Counted from the stretch's first letter, positions 27,742 to 36,859 are shown. The stretch is DNA of 43,045 nucleotides from Lachnospiraceae bacterium (GCA_015057425.1 SVEL01000019.1:1-43045); one strand, 5' to 3'. Notes: generated from the letters alone by a model not told the origin. A program made the numbers and translations.

Positions 27742-28989
27742 TTATCTTCCTGTTGCTTTCTTATGCATTTCCTCCGTTGCAAAAGAAATCTTTGTAATGG
27801 CATCTCTCTTTGACAGATAGCACCAGAAACTGTCATCAGGTATAGATATATCAACACAATCACCTTTTCCAAGATAATCGTACTCTATATGCATACTTTC
27901 AAGACTCTTAGCAGTTCTGACAAGACGATATCCCTCTTCACCATAGTACGTACACTCCACTATAGTTTCTGTAGGTGTTTGTATAAACTTACCCATTCCC
28001 TGCTTATAAAACTTAATTGAATTTGGCAATGTATCAATTCTTACATTATCTTCAAAGTAATATGTACCATTGTCTATTTCTTCTCTTACGCAGGCACGCT
28101 CCCAATTACTCCAGTCAGGAATGTGGGCAAATCTTGTGTCACCTTCATCTGCATGTAATCTTCCGTATTCATCCATATTCCAGGACTTCTTACAATGTTC
28201 ACACCAAAGCTTAGTACCCTTAGAATACATCTTACCCTCAGTACCACATTCACAGCACTTATACAAAAGACAATGAAGCCCTTCCGCTCTTGTAGGATGA
28301 TCAATAACAAGCTTGTTGTCATACTGCCACTTGAAGTCATCATACCTGAATTTTTCTGCAATAAGCTCATTAATCTCATCTGCAGACATACTCTTTGCTT
28401 CCTCAGCAGTAAGCAGTTTCTTCATTTCAGCCTCTACATACTTCTTTTTATTGACTTTATTCCACTGCGGGCATGATACAAAATTACCATGAATCTTAAG
28501 TACCACTACAGGTACGTTTAGTATCTTAATAAGCTTGCCTAACGAACGCGGTAAATATGATGTGCATCCATCGAGAGAATATCTTGCTTCCGGAAACAGC
28601 ACAAATATATTTCCAAGCTTATCAAGACAGTACTTTATATTCTTGATTAGATGTACGTCTGTAATAAACTTTCTTGTTCCGATTACGCCAAGGGAACGCA
28701 TAAGCGGTTCCGTGTAATCACGAAAACCTTCAATAGTCATAACATTATTAACTTTTGCCGGATGAGTAGCTTTTAACATAAGATTAAAATCAACCATTGA
28801 AGAATGTGTAACCAACATAAGATATGGACCTTTTACATCTTCCATACCGGTTTTTGTAATCTTATAGCCTCTCTTTTCCAAATCAGGCCAACTGATAATC
28901 CACTTAGCTGCATACATTAAAAAACATGGATTTTTTGCTTTCTTAGTAAAGTCAAATCGTTTGATTTTATCTGCTTTTTTCATTTTCAT
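27742..28989 (-). CDS. PlsC-type acyltransferase with C-terminal zinc-ribbon extension
   Basis: 415 residues. Residues 40-175 are a 1-acyl-glycerol-3-phosphate acyltransferase-like domain: motif I HSSMVD (His62, Asp67) and the glutamate motif LFPEARYSLDG (Glu134). After a helical linker (about 185-215) comes a zinc ribbon (CCECG ... WCEHC, Cys245/246/248 and Cys263/266), then a domain of about 150 residues that I do not recognise. Plain PlsC proteins are about 200-250 residues, so the C-terminal half is extra. Likely acts on membrane lipid or a lipid-linked substrate. Ribosome site AGAAAGAGAG. Confidence 0.85.
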   Translation of the reverse strand: MKMKKADKIKRFDFTKKAKNPCFLMYAAKWIISWPDLEKRGYKITKTGMEDVKGPYLMLVTHSSMVDFNLMLKATHPAKVNNVMTIEGFRDYTEPLMRSLGVIGTRKFITDVHLIKNIKYCLDKLGNIFVLFPEARYSLDGCTSYLPRSLGKLIKILNVPVVVLKIHGNFVSCPQWNKVNKKKYVEAEMKKLLTAEEAKSMSADEINELIAEKFRYDDFKWQYDNKLVIDHPTRAEGLHCLLYKCCECGTEGKMYSKGTKLWCEHCKKSWNMDEYGRLHADEGDTRFAHIPDWSNWERACVREEIDNGTYYFEDNVRIDTLPNSIKFYKQGMGKFIQTPTETIVECTYYGEEGYRLVRTAKSLESMHIEYDYLGKGDCVDISIPDDSFWCYLSKRDAITKISFATEEMHKKATGR

Positions 28990-29008
28990 AGCTCTCTTTC
29001 TTTTAGTT

Positions 29009-30169
29009 TTATATTCTTCCTTCCATACTTTCCTTTATCAACTCCCCCGTTGCAGCATCATATACATAAATTATGTCGCTTGAATTTCCTCTTTCCAATG
29101 TATGTATTATCCAAAATGGTTTTATGTATACAGTTTCACCATCATCCATATATTGAGGCACATAAGAAAGTTCTATTTCCGTTACATAAACTATGGGCTT
29201 TATAATCAAACTCATTATCTTATCATAAAAAGATGACAAAATCTCTCTTGCATCTACAATATTATGCGTTTCAAATGGGTTAGTATCCACATGTGTATTT
29301 CCACGCGATTCTACTGCCTTAAGCTCTAAATTTTCATCCAAACCGTAGAAAATACAATTACATGCCACAGCCGACTTAAAATTCAATATATAATCTATAG
29401 GAATTCCCTCACGCTCCTCTGTCATCTTTATCATATAAAACTTTGTTCTTGCATTAAACAATTCCTCATCAATGAGATAGTTTGGACCATAGTCTAATGT
29501 TGCATATATACTTTCAGCACGCTCATAAAACTCATCATTTATCGCAATTATATCAATATTAGTATATGTACTAATATCAACCAATCCTTCAAATAACGTC
29601 TCAACATTCCCAATACTATCCGAGTAAATATCCTGTTCATCAATATAATCGTACCAGTGACCTCCATATTCATATGCATCATGTTGAATATAATATAACG
29701 ATGGTTCTGATAAATCAAAAATTATAAATCCATCATAAACATAAACATTCGGATCAAGAATATCTCCTGTCTCAATCAATACTTTTGATGCCTCACTACT
29801 TGTTAGTGCTATATTTTCACCATATAATTTATTTACATTAGCAGCCAATTCATCTTCTGTAGCATCTAATTCACCTCTACTATATGCATAATATAAGCCG
29901 AGACCATTGGAATACTTTTCATATGGAGTTATTCTTGCATTTACAGTTATGTTTGTTCCTAATTGTACATCTATTTCATCGCCGGTTATATCTAATTTTT
30001 CTATGATATCATAAACATTTGCATCTTCACTGTAATCAGAATCATTCTCGTCATCAGACACATTGGTATGAATTTTATTATTTTCAAAATTGATTTCCGT
30101 TCTGTAACATCCTACTAAAATGAATATAAGAATTATTACAACAATGTATAAGCTTACTCTTCTCTTCAT
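29009..30169 (-). CDS. Lipoprotein A of the ABC operon, function unknown
   Basis: 386 residues from ATG 30169 (GTG at 30181 is an alternative; GGGAG precedes both). Signal with lipobox VGC (Cys21), acidic Asp-rich spacer, then a globular region of about 330 residues. By eye it is roughly two-thirds identical to lipoprotein B (32486-33670): both carry LYYIQHDAYEYGGHWY, EREGIPIDYILNFKSA and SYVPQYM. I do not recognise the family (a DUF6034-like group is possible, low confidence). It is the last gene of the operon, 3 bp after the ATPase stop. Confidence 0.8.
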   Translation of the reverse strand: MKRRVSLYIVVIILIFILVGCYRTEINFENNKIHTNVSDDENDSDYSEDANVYDIIEKLDITGDEIDVQLGTNITVNARITPYEKYSNGLGLYYAYSRGELDATEDELAANVNKLYGENIALTSSEASKVLIETGDILDPNVYVYDGFIIFDLSEPSLYYIQHDAYEYGGHWYDYIDEQDIYSDSIGNVETLFEGLVDISTYTNIDIIAINDEFYERAESIYATLDYGPNYLIDEELFNARTKFYMIKMTEEREGIPIDYILNFKSAVACNCIFYGLDENLELKAVESRGNTHVDTNPFETHNIVDAREILSSFYDKIMSLIIKPIVYVTEIELSYVPQYMDDGETVYIKPFWIIHTLERGNSSDIIYVYDAATGELIKESMEGRI

Positions 30170-30184
30170 ACAAATAACCACTCC

Positions 30185-30826
30185 CTACATTCCTTTACAC
30201 ACCTTTCCTCTATCAAGTTCTACAACTGTGTCACATAAACATTTGATATCTTCACTGTTATGACTTGCAATAATAATTGTTGCTCCTTCATCTTTCAATT
30301 TCAGCATAAGTTCCCTAAATTCCACAACCCCTTGCTTGTCTAAACCATTAGTAGGTTCATCCAATATCAGCAATTCCGGTTTTTCCATTATAGCTGTTGC
30401 TATCCCCAGTCTTTGCTTCATTCCCAAAGAGTATTTGCTTACTCTTTTCTTTGACTTTGGATTTAATCCAACAAGCTCAAGAACACGTACAATATCTTCT
30501 TTTTGTATTTTTTTATCTATTGATGCCAAAAACTTAAGATTTTCGTATCCACTAAACTCAGGAATAAATCCAGGTGTTTCTATAATAGCGCCAATATTCC
30601 CCGGCATATCACAATCTTTCCCTAATACTTTTCCAGCAACTTTAATTGTTCCTGTTGAAAGTTTTGTAAGTCCACATATGGCTCTTAATAAAACTGTTTT
30701 TCCAGATCCGTTACGTCCTATTATTCCATGAATTTTATTTTTTTCAAACACTAAAGAAACTTCATCAAGAGCTACAGTTTCTTTATATTTCTTCGTCGCA
30801 TTAATAATTTCAATCATACACTCCAT
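30185..30826 (-). CDS. ABC transporter ATP-binding protein
   Basis: About 213 residues from ATG 30826, preceded by GAGGTG; the open frame extends upstream into the permease gene. Walker A GRNGSGKT (37-44), signature SLGMKQRLGIA (133-143), Walker B LLILDEPTNGLD, switch His in IIASHNSED. The short length and SLGMKQR signature place it with drug/peptide exporter ATPases (BcrA/LanF-like). It should energise the two permeases encoded just upstream. Confidence 0.93.
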   Translation of the reverse strand: MECMIEIINATKKYKETVALDEVSLVFEKNKIHGIIGRNGSGKTVLLRAICGLTKLSTGTIKVAGKVLGKDCDMPGNIGAIIETPGFIPEFSGYENLKFLASIDKKIQKEDIVRVLELVGLNPKSKKRVSKYSLGMKQRLGIATAIMEKPELLILDEPTNGLDKQGVVEFRELMLKLKDEGATIIIASHNSEDIKCLCDTVVELDRGKVCKGM

Positions 30827-30837
30827 AAACACCTCAA

Positions 30838-31683
30838 TCACGTAATTATAAACTTTATTCTTTTCTTTGCCAATGCTATCATTCCGCCAATTAAGATTAA
30901 ACAACCTATAATCAGCACAGACAATGCCACTATGTATGTAATTCCATTATCATCGTAAAATATATTCATTGATAACCATGTTGTAGGAAAAAACTTTCGT
31001 ATTCCTCCCATATGTAACCATTCAATTTCATCTGCAATAGAATCAGCAAGTACATAGACAGCTGCACATATAGTTCCTAATGAATTTTTGAATACAATAT
31101 TAAATAACATTATCAATAGTCCCATAAAAACATTCAGTGCCACCGAAATAAACATCTGATTTAGAACTGCTTCTAACGGATTTGTTACACTAACAAGCAC
31201 TGCTCCACTATTACTTGTTCCAATATAATCTATTCCACTATTCATCCCTCGTGTAAATATTTCTATAGCACTTCCCCACTTAAAACTAAGCCCTACTCGT
31301 GGCAAACATACCAGAACAGACATAACATACAAAACCATCTGCAATAAAACCGATTGATATATAATAAACCAGATTTTTGATATAAGCCACGTTACATCAT
31401 CTACCTTCAGAAAAATATTTTTTTCTAATCCGTTAATAAATGGCGCATCGCTCATCATCGCTACCATAAGCACTGTGACAAAAAGCCTGTTTTCCCACTC
31501 ACACATAAATATCGGATATAAATATGGTGTAACGCCCAAATCATGGTGGACAGCCAACACTCTTATGGCTCTTGCAAAGTTATCCATAAAGAAAAAACAA
31601 AATGAAATAATAAGATATAACTTTGGTGTTTTTAACGTTTTCTTTATATCCGCCAGACAAAGTTTTATACTTTTTAATAACAT
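30838..31683 (-). CDS. ABC-2-type permease subunit (second)
   Basis: 281 residues with six predicted membrane helices (about 20-36, 67-84, 104-124, 176-204, 207-222, 255-275). The DAPFINGLEK motif after the second helix is typical of a Firmicutes exporter permease group. Its ATG overlaps the end of the first permease by 10 bp, with GGGGGTTAAGAA as ribosome site. Pairs with the 31674-32474 product. Confidence 0.85.
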   Translation of the reverse strand: MLLKSIKLCLADIKKTLKTPKLYLIISFCFFFMDNFARAIRVLAVHHDLGVTPYLYPIFMCEWENRLFVTVLMVAMMSDAPFINGLEKNIFLKVDDVTWLISKIWFIIYQSVLLQMVLYVMSVLVCLPRVGLSFKWGSAIEIFTRGMNSGIDYIGTSNSGAVLVSVTNPLEAVLNQMFISVALNVFMGLLIMLFNIVFKNSLGTICAAVYVLADSIADEIEWLHMGGIRKFFPTTWLSMNIFYDDNGITYIVALSVLIIGCLILIGGMIALAKKRIKFIIT

Positions 31684-32474
31684 TTCTTAACCCCCTTTGC
31701 TACCAAAGCTGCAGTCAAAAAACCTGTTAACAATGTACACGCAAATGCATACAAAATGCTGTATCCCTCGCTTATACTTCTTGGTTCAAATACATATGCA
31801 AAAAATATTGCCACCACATCAAAATACACCGGAAGCTTCAAGTAAAAATATCCAAAATAGCTCAAAAAATAATATATTAAAACAGGCAATGCAAGTATCA
31901 AATATCTGTTTTTTACATACACCGATATAAGCAATGCAATTAATGCAAAAAAACTGCCTCTCAATGCTTTTAACATGATTTTAAAAAACAAAAACAGCAG
32001 AGGTTTTCCTTCCATAAGAGAAACAAACGTATAATTTTGCAACCTCTCAGGCCTACATATATCCACAAAAATTGAACAGACCGACATAAATAACGTCTCT
32101 CCTAAAAAAACGCACACAAAGCCGCTAATTGCAACTGCAAGTGCTGTTGCGATTGCATATCGATATCGTCCTGATTTTATAACAATGGATGTTATCATTC
32201 CGTTTTTCACATCATCACATAAGCTACAACTATATGGTACAAGCGGAATAATCAATGTGCAACAAAACATCAGTGTAGCACCTTCTGCAAATAACAAATC
32301 AATAATAGTTGTCCCAAAATACAACCTACCATTAAGCCAATATGCTGAATCTATAATCCTTGGTAATACATTCAACAATTCACACAATGCAAGCAAAATA
32401 ACCATTGATAAGAATCTGACGTTAAAAATTGCACGCTTAAGACAAACTATTGTTAATCTAAAAAATCCATTCAT
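31674..32474 (-). CDS. ABC-2-type permease subunit (first)
   Basis: 266 residues from ATG 32474 (ribosome site AAGGGGGAAAAT; an in-frame codon at 32495 lies inside the lipoprotein B gene). Six predicted helices. The PYSCSLCDDVKNGMITSIVIKSGRYRYA-type stretch after helix 2 (shown here as two motifs, PYSCSLCDD and SGRYRYA) is the usual coupling-helix region. Two unlike permeases plus one ATPase is the LanEFG-type layout. Confidence 0.85.
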   Translation of the reverse strand: MNGFFRLTIVCLKRAIFNVRFLSMVILLALCELLNVLPRIIDSAYWLNGRLYFGTTIIDLLFAEGATLMFCCTLIIPLVPYSCSLCDDVKNGMITSIVIKSGRYRYAIATALAVAISGFVCVFLGETLFMSVCSIFVDICRPERLQNYTFVSLMEGKPLLFLFFKIMLKALRGSFFALIALLISVYVKNRYLILALPVLIYYFLSYFGYFYLKLPVYFDVVAIFFAYVFEPRSISEGYSILYAFACTLLTGFLTAALVAKGVKKCY

Positions 32475-32485
32475 ATTTTCCCCCT

Positions 32486-33670
32486 TTATCTGCATCCCTC
32501 AAAAGTATCCATTACTAACTTACCTGTTATGGCATCATATACATAAATTATATCGCTTGATTTTTCTCTCTCCAATGTATGAACTGTCCAAAACGGTCTT
32601 ATACATACCGTTTTACCATCCTCCATATATTGAGGAACATATGAAAGTTCAACTTCAATTATATGAGCTATAGGCGGTTGAACCAGACCCATTATTTCGC
32701 CATAAACTGACAATAAAATTTCCTTTATATCTACAATTTCATGTGTTTCAAAAGGCTCTGTTTCTACGTAAGTATTACCAACAGCCTCTACTGCTTTCAG
32801 CTCTAAATTTTCATCCAAGCCATAACGAATGCTATTGCAAGCTATGGCCGACTTAAAATTAAGGATATAATCTATTGGAATTCCTTCACGTTCTTCCATC
32901 ATTTTAATCATATAAAATTTTGTTCTTGCATCAAATTTTTCTTTGTCAATAAGATATTTATGATCACCATCTACTGTCGCATATATACGTTCTGCGCGCT
33001 CATAAAACTCTTCATCTATCGTAATTACATCAACATATGTATATGTACTAAAATCTAATAAGCCATCAAACAAAGCTTCAATATCCCCTATGCTTTTTGT
33101 ATAAATATCCGGTTCTTCAATATAATTGTACCAGTGACCTCCATATTCATATGCATCATGTTGAATATAATACAAAAGAGGGTCTGACAAATCAAATAAC
33201 ATACGATATTCAGAGATTTGAACGTTTGAATGACCAAATATTCCCGTTTCAAGCCACTCCTCTATGGCTTCTTCTCGCGTTCTTGCTATATTTTCACCAT
33301 ACAACTTATTGACATTGGCAGCCAATTCACTCTCGGCCGTTTCAAAATTGCCTCTAAAATATGCATAATATAACCCAAGACCATCTGAATACTTTTCATA
33401 TGGTGTCACCCTTGCATTTACAGTTATATTGGAACCTAATTGCACTTCTATCCTACTGGCGGTCATATCAATTTCTTCTATGATATCATTAATACTTAAA
33501 TCATTGTTTGAACCGGAATTATTATTTCCTGTCTCATCATCAGATGCATCGTTTTCGTATACATCTGAGCCAAAGGTATCATTTTCAAAGTCGATTTCCG
33601 TTCTGTAGCACCCCGCCAGACTAAATATAATGATTATTGTAACCAGACATAAACTTATACTTCTTTTCAT
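32486..33670 (-). CDS. Lipoprotein B of the ABC operon, paralogue of A
   Basis: 394 residues from ATG 33670, preceded by GAGAGGAGAGG. Lipobox LAGC (Cys21), Asn/Ser/Asp-rich spacer (about 35-55), then the same globular region as lipoprotein A, collinear apart from the spacer and a variable loop near residue 145. Placed between the small exported-protein gene and the permeases. Sharing without identity suggests an old duplication with separate roles, for example two ligands or a heterodimer. I do not recognise a characterised domain. Confidence 0.8.
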   Translation of the reverse strand: MKRSISLCLVTIIIIFSLAGCYRTEIDFENDTFGSDVYENDASDDETGNNNSGSNNDLSINDIIEEIDMTASRIEVQLGSNITVNARVTPYEKYSDGLGLYYAYFRGNFETAESELAANVNKLYGENIARTREEAIEEWLETGIFGHSNVQISEYRMLFDLSDPLLYYIQHDAYEYGGHWYNYIEEPDIYTKSIGDIEALFDGLLDFSTYTYVDVITIDEEFYERAERIYATVDGDHKYLIDKEKFDARTKFYMIKMMEEREGIPIDYILNFKSAIACNSIRYGLDENLELKAVEAVGNTYVETEPFETHEIVDIKEILLSVYGEIMGLVQPPIAHIIEVELSYVPQYMEDGKTVCIRPFWTVHTLEREKSSDIIYVYDAITGKLVMDTFEGCR

Positions 33671-33697
33671 TAATGCCTCTCCTCTCACTTTTTTAAT

Positions 33698-33712
33698 GAT
33701 ACGCTAAAATGA
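33698..33712. repeat. Inverted repeat, left copy
   Basis: GATACGCTAAAATGA, the exact complement of the copy at 34183-34197. It sits between the small exported-protein gene and lipoprotein B. Confidence 0.85.
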
Positions 33713-33736
33713 TCTAAACTTATATGTAATTATATA

Positions 33737-34159
33737 TTATGGTATAAAGCTTCCATCAATGGTATTTGATGTAAATCGCGATGTTTTTTGTATTCTTACT
33801 AATGGCACAAATTGTTCATACATATAATCTACCGCTGAATGGTCATCCGGGTAATACAACTGATTTGTAGCATTACAATAATATATTGTACCATAATCCG
33901 ACTTATATTCTGCACTATAACTTCCTGAACCAAAGTATTTTGCAACATACGTTTCTACGATACAATTTACATAATGCGCACCTCTTGTTACTGTTACATT
34001 TGCATAATTATTTGTACTTGTTTTTGTAATACTGTTATAATCTGTTTTATATTCATTTATATTAGCACTAATCGAAAATGCGTATGTGGCACCGCCAAGC
34101 ATACTGCTAAATAATACTACCGCAAATGCAAATGCTATAAATTTCTTTAATTTTATCAT
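33737..34159 (-). CDS. Small exported protein, function unknown
   Basis: 140 residues from ATG 34159 (AAGG 9 nt upstream; two more ATGs at 34168 and 34165). Residues 1-27 are a Sec signal (KLKK, hydrophobic core, cleavage at ATYA-FS). The mature part of about 113 residues is rich in Tyr, Thr and Ser, predicted beta, with two cysteines (Cys66, Cys95) that could form a disulphide, and ends ...DGSFIP. No double-glycine leader and no lantibiotic core. It resembles in style small DUF2712-like exported proteins found beside ABC exporters, but I am not sure. First gene of the ABC operon. Confidence 0.7.
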   Translation of the reverse strand: MIKLKKFIAFAFAVVLFSSMLGGATYAFSISANINEYKTDYNSITKTSTNNYANVTVTRGAHYVNCIVETYVAKYFGSGSYSAEYKSDYGTIYYCNATNQLYYPDDHSAVDYMYEQFVPLVRIQKTSRFTSNTIDGSFIP

Positions 34160-34182
34160 AATCATCATCCTTCCCTAAATTT

Positions 34183-34197
34183 TCATTTTAGCGTATC
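34183..34197. repeat. Inverted repeat, right copy
   Basis: TCATTTTAGCGTATC, exact complement of 33698-33712. It lies just downstream of the predicted transcription start, so it forms the 5' end of the operon mRNA. Confidence 0.85.
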
Positions 34198-34207
34198 TAA
34201 TGATTAC

Positions 34208-34234
34208 ATTATAACATTTTATAAATCATTTTTA
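34208..34234 (-). promoter_or_regulatory. Promoter of the small exported protein / ABC operon
   Basis: Minus strand TATAAT at 34208-34213, with TTGATA 19 bp upstream. The -10 is consensus and the spacer is slightly long. Transcription would start near 34201. Confidence 0.5.
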
Positions 34235-34313
34235 TCAATCTGACCTTAAAATGCCGTTTTTTGACCTCAAATTGTTTTTTATAAGCCTCATATTTCATCA
34301 AATAATTTGTAAA

Positions 34314-35474
34314 CTATGCAAACACACAAACCATAATATAATATGCAGCTACCATTATGGCAAAGAAAATAATGTTTGAAGCAGTAAAATAAACCATATA
34401 TTTTCCCTTTAGTTCACCATAATCTTTAACAACAAATTTATATGATATAAGGCTGGCCATAGAAGCGATAAGTGTTCCCAGTCCGCCTACATTTACACCA
34501 ATAAGCAGTTCCTTCCACTGTGTGGTAAATCCCGATAAAAGTATAGCTGCCGGCACGTTACTTACTATCTGGCTCAATAATGCCGATACTATGAATTCAT
34601 TGCCGGATAAAACATCATTAAGAAAACTACTAAACTGCTCTATTTGTCCCATATTTCCAACAAATATAAAGAAGCCAACAAAAGTAAGAAGCAGTAAATA
34701 GTCTATCTGTAAAAGTACCTTCTTATCTGTAATAATCAAAGCCATAATTGTTATAATAACCATAACACCCACAGGAATAAACTTAAGAACCACAAAAAGA
34801 CATAAAAGAAACATAATTATGTACATAAACTCTTTTATAAAGTTACCCGGTCCTGCATTCACGGCTTTATCTTCTTCACAAACATCAGTTAATACCGCAA
34901 CTCTTTCACCTTTTTTACTGCAAATAATAACAGCTGCAATGATAACTACCATTGCAATCAGTGTATATGGAAGCATCACAATCAAAAACTCTGTAACTGA
35001 CATCTGTGACTTCGTATAAAGGTATAGATTTTGAGGATTACCTACAGGTGTCGCCATACTTCCAAGATTAGCGGCAATGGTCTGCATAACAACCACAGGC
35101 ACTACTCTGTCCTTACGTCCTGCACTCTTAAGAACTTCCAATGCGAGCGGTACAAATGTAATAAGTGCTACATCATTTGTTATAAGCATGCTGAAGAAAA
35201 AGCATAACAATACCAATATCATTTCAAGACTTCTTTGCCCACCGGCAAGCTTCATAAGTTTATCTGCCACCATTCTAAAGAATCCACAGTTCTTAAGACC
35301 TGCCATAACTGCCATAAGGCAGAACAATATTCCAAGAGTTCTAAAATCAATATAATCTATGTATCCTTTATTCGGTATGATAATAAGCATAGATAACACA
35401 GCAAGAAACCACGCCACTACCAGTACGGTTTCCTTTTTAATAAAGTTTTTTATCTGTACAAATATCTTTTTCAT
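34314..35474 (-). CDS. Anion permease of the ion transporter (ArsB/CitMHS/SLC13-like) superfamily
   Basis: 386 residues from ATG 35474 (a TTG at 35489 is possible). About ten membrane helices in two inverted halves. The superfamily helix-loop motifs are visible in both halves: ITNDVALITFVPLAL and GSMATPVGNPQNLYLY in the first, SNVPAAILLSGF and GGLGTLIASMASLISYK in the second. Known members move citrate, dicarboxylates, arsenite or sodium/proton; the substrate cannot be told. 1-2 bp after the HAD gene, so translationally coupled. Confidence 0.85.
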   Translation of the reverse strand: MKKIFVQIKNFIKKETVLVVAWFLAVLSMLIIIPNKGYIDYIDFRTLGILFCLMAVMAGLKNCGFFRMVADKLMKLAGGQRSLEMILVLLCFFFSMLITNDVALITFVPLALEVLKSAGRKDRVVPVVVMQTIAANLGSMATPVGNPQNLYLYTKSQMSVTEFLIVMLPYTLIAMVVIIAAVIICSKKGERVAVLTDVCEEDKAVNAGPGNFIKEFMYIIMFLLCLFVVLKFIPVGVMVIITIMALIITDKKVLLQIDYLLLLTFVGFFIFVGNMGQIEQFSSFLNDVLSGNEFIVSALLSQIVSNVPAAILLSGFTTQWKELLIGVNVGGLGTLIASMASLISYKFVVKDYGELKGKYMVYFTASNIIFFAIMVAAYYIMVCVFA

Positions 35475-35490
35475 CTTTAGCAGTTCCAAT

Positions 35491-36132
35491 CTATAATATA
35501 TTTTTTAATTGCGAAAATTCAGTAATTTCTGCATAAGCAGAATCTGCCTTTCTAAATCCGTATGTTGCATATATAAACGGAATCCCCGCCACCTTAGCAG
35601 CATCGCAGTCGCCCTGCGTATCTCCTACATACACAGGACTTTTAAGATTATTTCTTTCCATTAATAAGCTGATATTTTCACCTTTTGTTTTACCTGTATC
35701 TCCAAAACACTCTGTATCAGTTATGTAATCATTGAGACCGGTCTTGTCCATAAATAATTCTATATAACCGGACTGACAATTACTAACTATAAACACCGGC
35801 ACCCTTTCTGATATTTCCTTTATGGTATCAACCACACCCAGATAACAGATATTACATTCATCCGCTTCTAATGCCTCATGCTCATACTTGCAACATAATT
35901 CAAGAACCCTGTCCCTCTTAAATACGCTGCAATCAGGAAATAATCTGTCAGCAATTTCCGTCATAACAAGACCAAATAACTGTTTAAGCATATCAGATGT
36001 AATAGTAACATCTTCAATGCCACATTCTACTGCTGCTTTTGTCCACGCTTTTGCCACTATTTCTGTAGAATCCCAAAGGGTTCCGTCTACATCTAAAATC
36101 AATCCGTCAAAATTTTTCTTCTTTAATATCAT
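35491..36132 (-). CDS. HAD-superfamily phosphatase (phosphoglycolate phosphatase-like)
   Basis: About 213 residues from ATG 36132 (GGAGTG upstream; a GTG one codon earlier is possible). Motif I LDVDGTLWDS (nucleophile Asp14, acid Asp16), an alpha-helical cap (20-85), motif II VSNC, motif IV VGDTQGDCDAAKVAGIPFIYATYGFR. Substrate unknown. Operon with the downstream anion permease, which may share a carboxylate-phosphate theme. Confidence 0.88.
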   Translation of the reverse strand: MILKKKNFDGLILDVDGTLWDSTEIVAKAWTKAAVECGIEDVTITSDMLKQLFGLVMTEIADRLFPDCSVFKRDRVLELCCKYEHEALEADECNICYLGVVDTIKEISERVPVFIVSNCQSGYIELFMDKTGLNDYITDTECFGDTGKTKGENISLLMERNNLKSPVYVGDTQGDCDAAKVAGIPFIYATYGFRKADSAYAEITEFSQLKNIL

Positions 36133-36177
36133 CACATCAATCACTCCAATTTTTATAATATGCAATAATTATATAAA

Positions 36178-36209
36178 AAGGATGTATAAAAGTCAATTTA
36201 TACATCCTT
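36178..36209 (-). terminator. Terminator after tspO
   Basis: 13-bp perfect stem AAGGATGTATAAA / TTTATACATCCTT, loop AGTCAA, minus-strand continuation TTTATATAAT after the stem's own TT. Lies between tspO and the HAD gene. Confidence 0.8.
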
Positions 36210-36257
36210 CTGTCCGTAAGCCTTAAAGCCACAGTTCTTATATACAAATTAATATAA

Positions 36258-36728
36258 TCAGTTAAGAATCCAAATTCCAAGATTCAAGTATGCAGCAAAA
36301 GTAATCCATATAAGATACGGTATATTTAAATAAGCCGCAGGCTTTGAAATTTCATAAAACTTTCTTATCATTATGAAAACCAAAACCCATAATAATATAA
36401 GCCACACAAAAGAAAACAAATACCATTCAAAAATAAAGAAAAATATCGGCCACATAAAGTTTACCGCTAACTGATAAATGTAAATCTTCAATGCATCTAT
36501 ACTTACATCCGGTGAAACCTTTGAATCCACAATTAAATATGAGGATATTCCCATCAGAATATAAAGTATCGTCCAAACCACCGGAAACAACCATCCCGGC
36601 GGTGCCAGTGGTGGCTTCTCAAGCACTTTAAATATCTCCATACTGTTTCTGGTCAAAAGGCCTGCCACAGCACCCACAACTACCGGTATTGCAATGCATA
36701 TCGCTAATTTCTTTTTGTCAACCTTCAT
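36258..36728 (-). CDS. tspO: TspO/MBR family protein
   Basis: 156 residues, five membrane helices, from ATG 36728 with GGAGAAATT. Family residues are present: KPPLAPPGWLFPVVWTILY in the helix 1-2 loop and helix 2, and AVNFMWPIFFF in helix 3. Binds porphyrins/sterol-like ligands; in bacteria linked to stress and tetrapyrrole handling. Appears monocistronic. Confidence 0.93.
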   Translation of the reverse strand: MKVDKKKLAICIAIPVVVGAVAGLLTRNSMEIFKVLEKPPLAPPGWLFPVVWTILYILMGISSYLIVDSKVSPDVSIDALKIYIYQLAVNFMWPIFFFIFEWYLFSFVWLILLWVLVFIMIRKFYEISKPAAYLNIPYLIWITFAAYLNLGIWILN

Positions 36729-36859
36729 AATTTCTCCATTTCCAAGCAACTTGCTTCATATCCTTCTTTTTATAGAATATGTTTTTTTAAATGAATTATT
36801 CTTTAAATTATGATTTTGTCATTTTATAAATACTTTTCCATATAACAATGGATTAAATG

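Noticed and set aside
33698..34197. Insertion sequence carrying the exported-protein gene
   Set aside because: No transposase or visible target-site duplication; the product has a signal peptide, so the inverted repeat is kept as a finding without that label.
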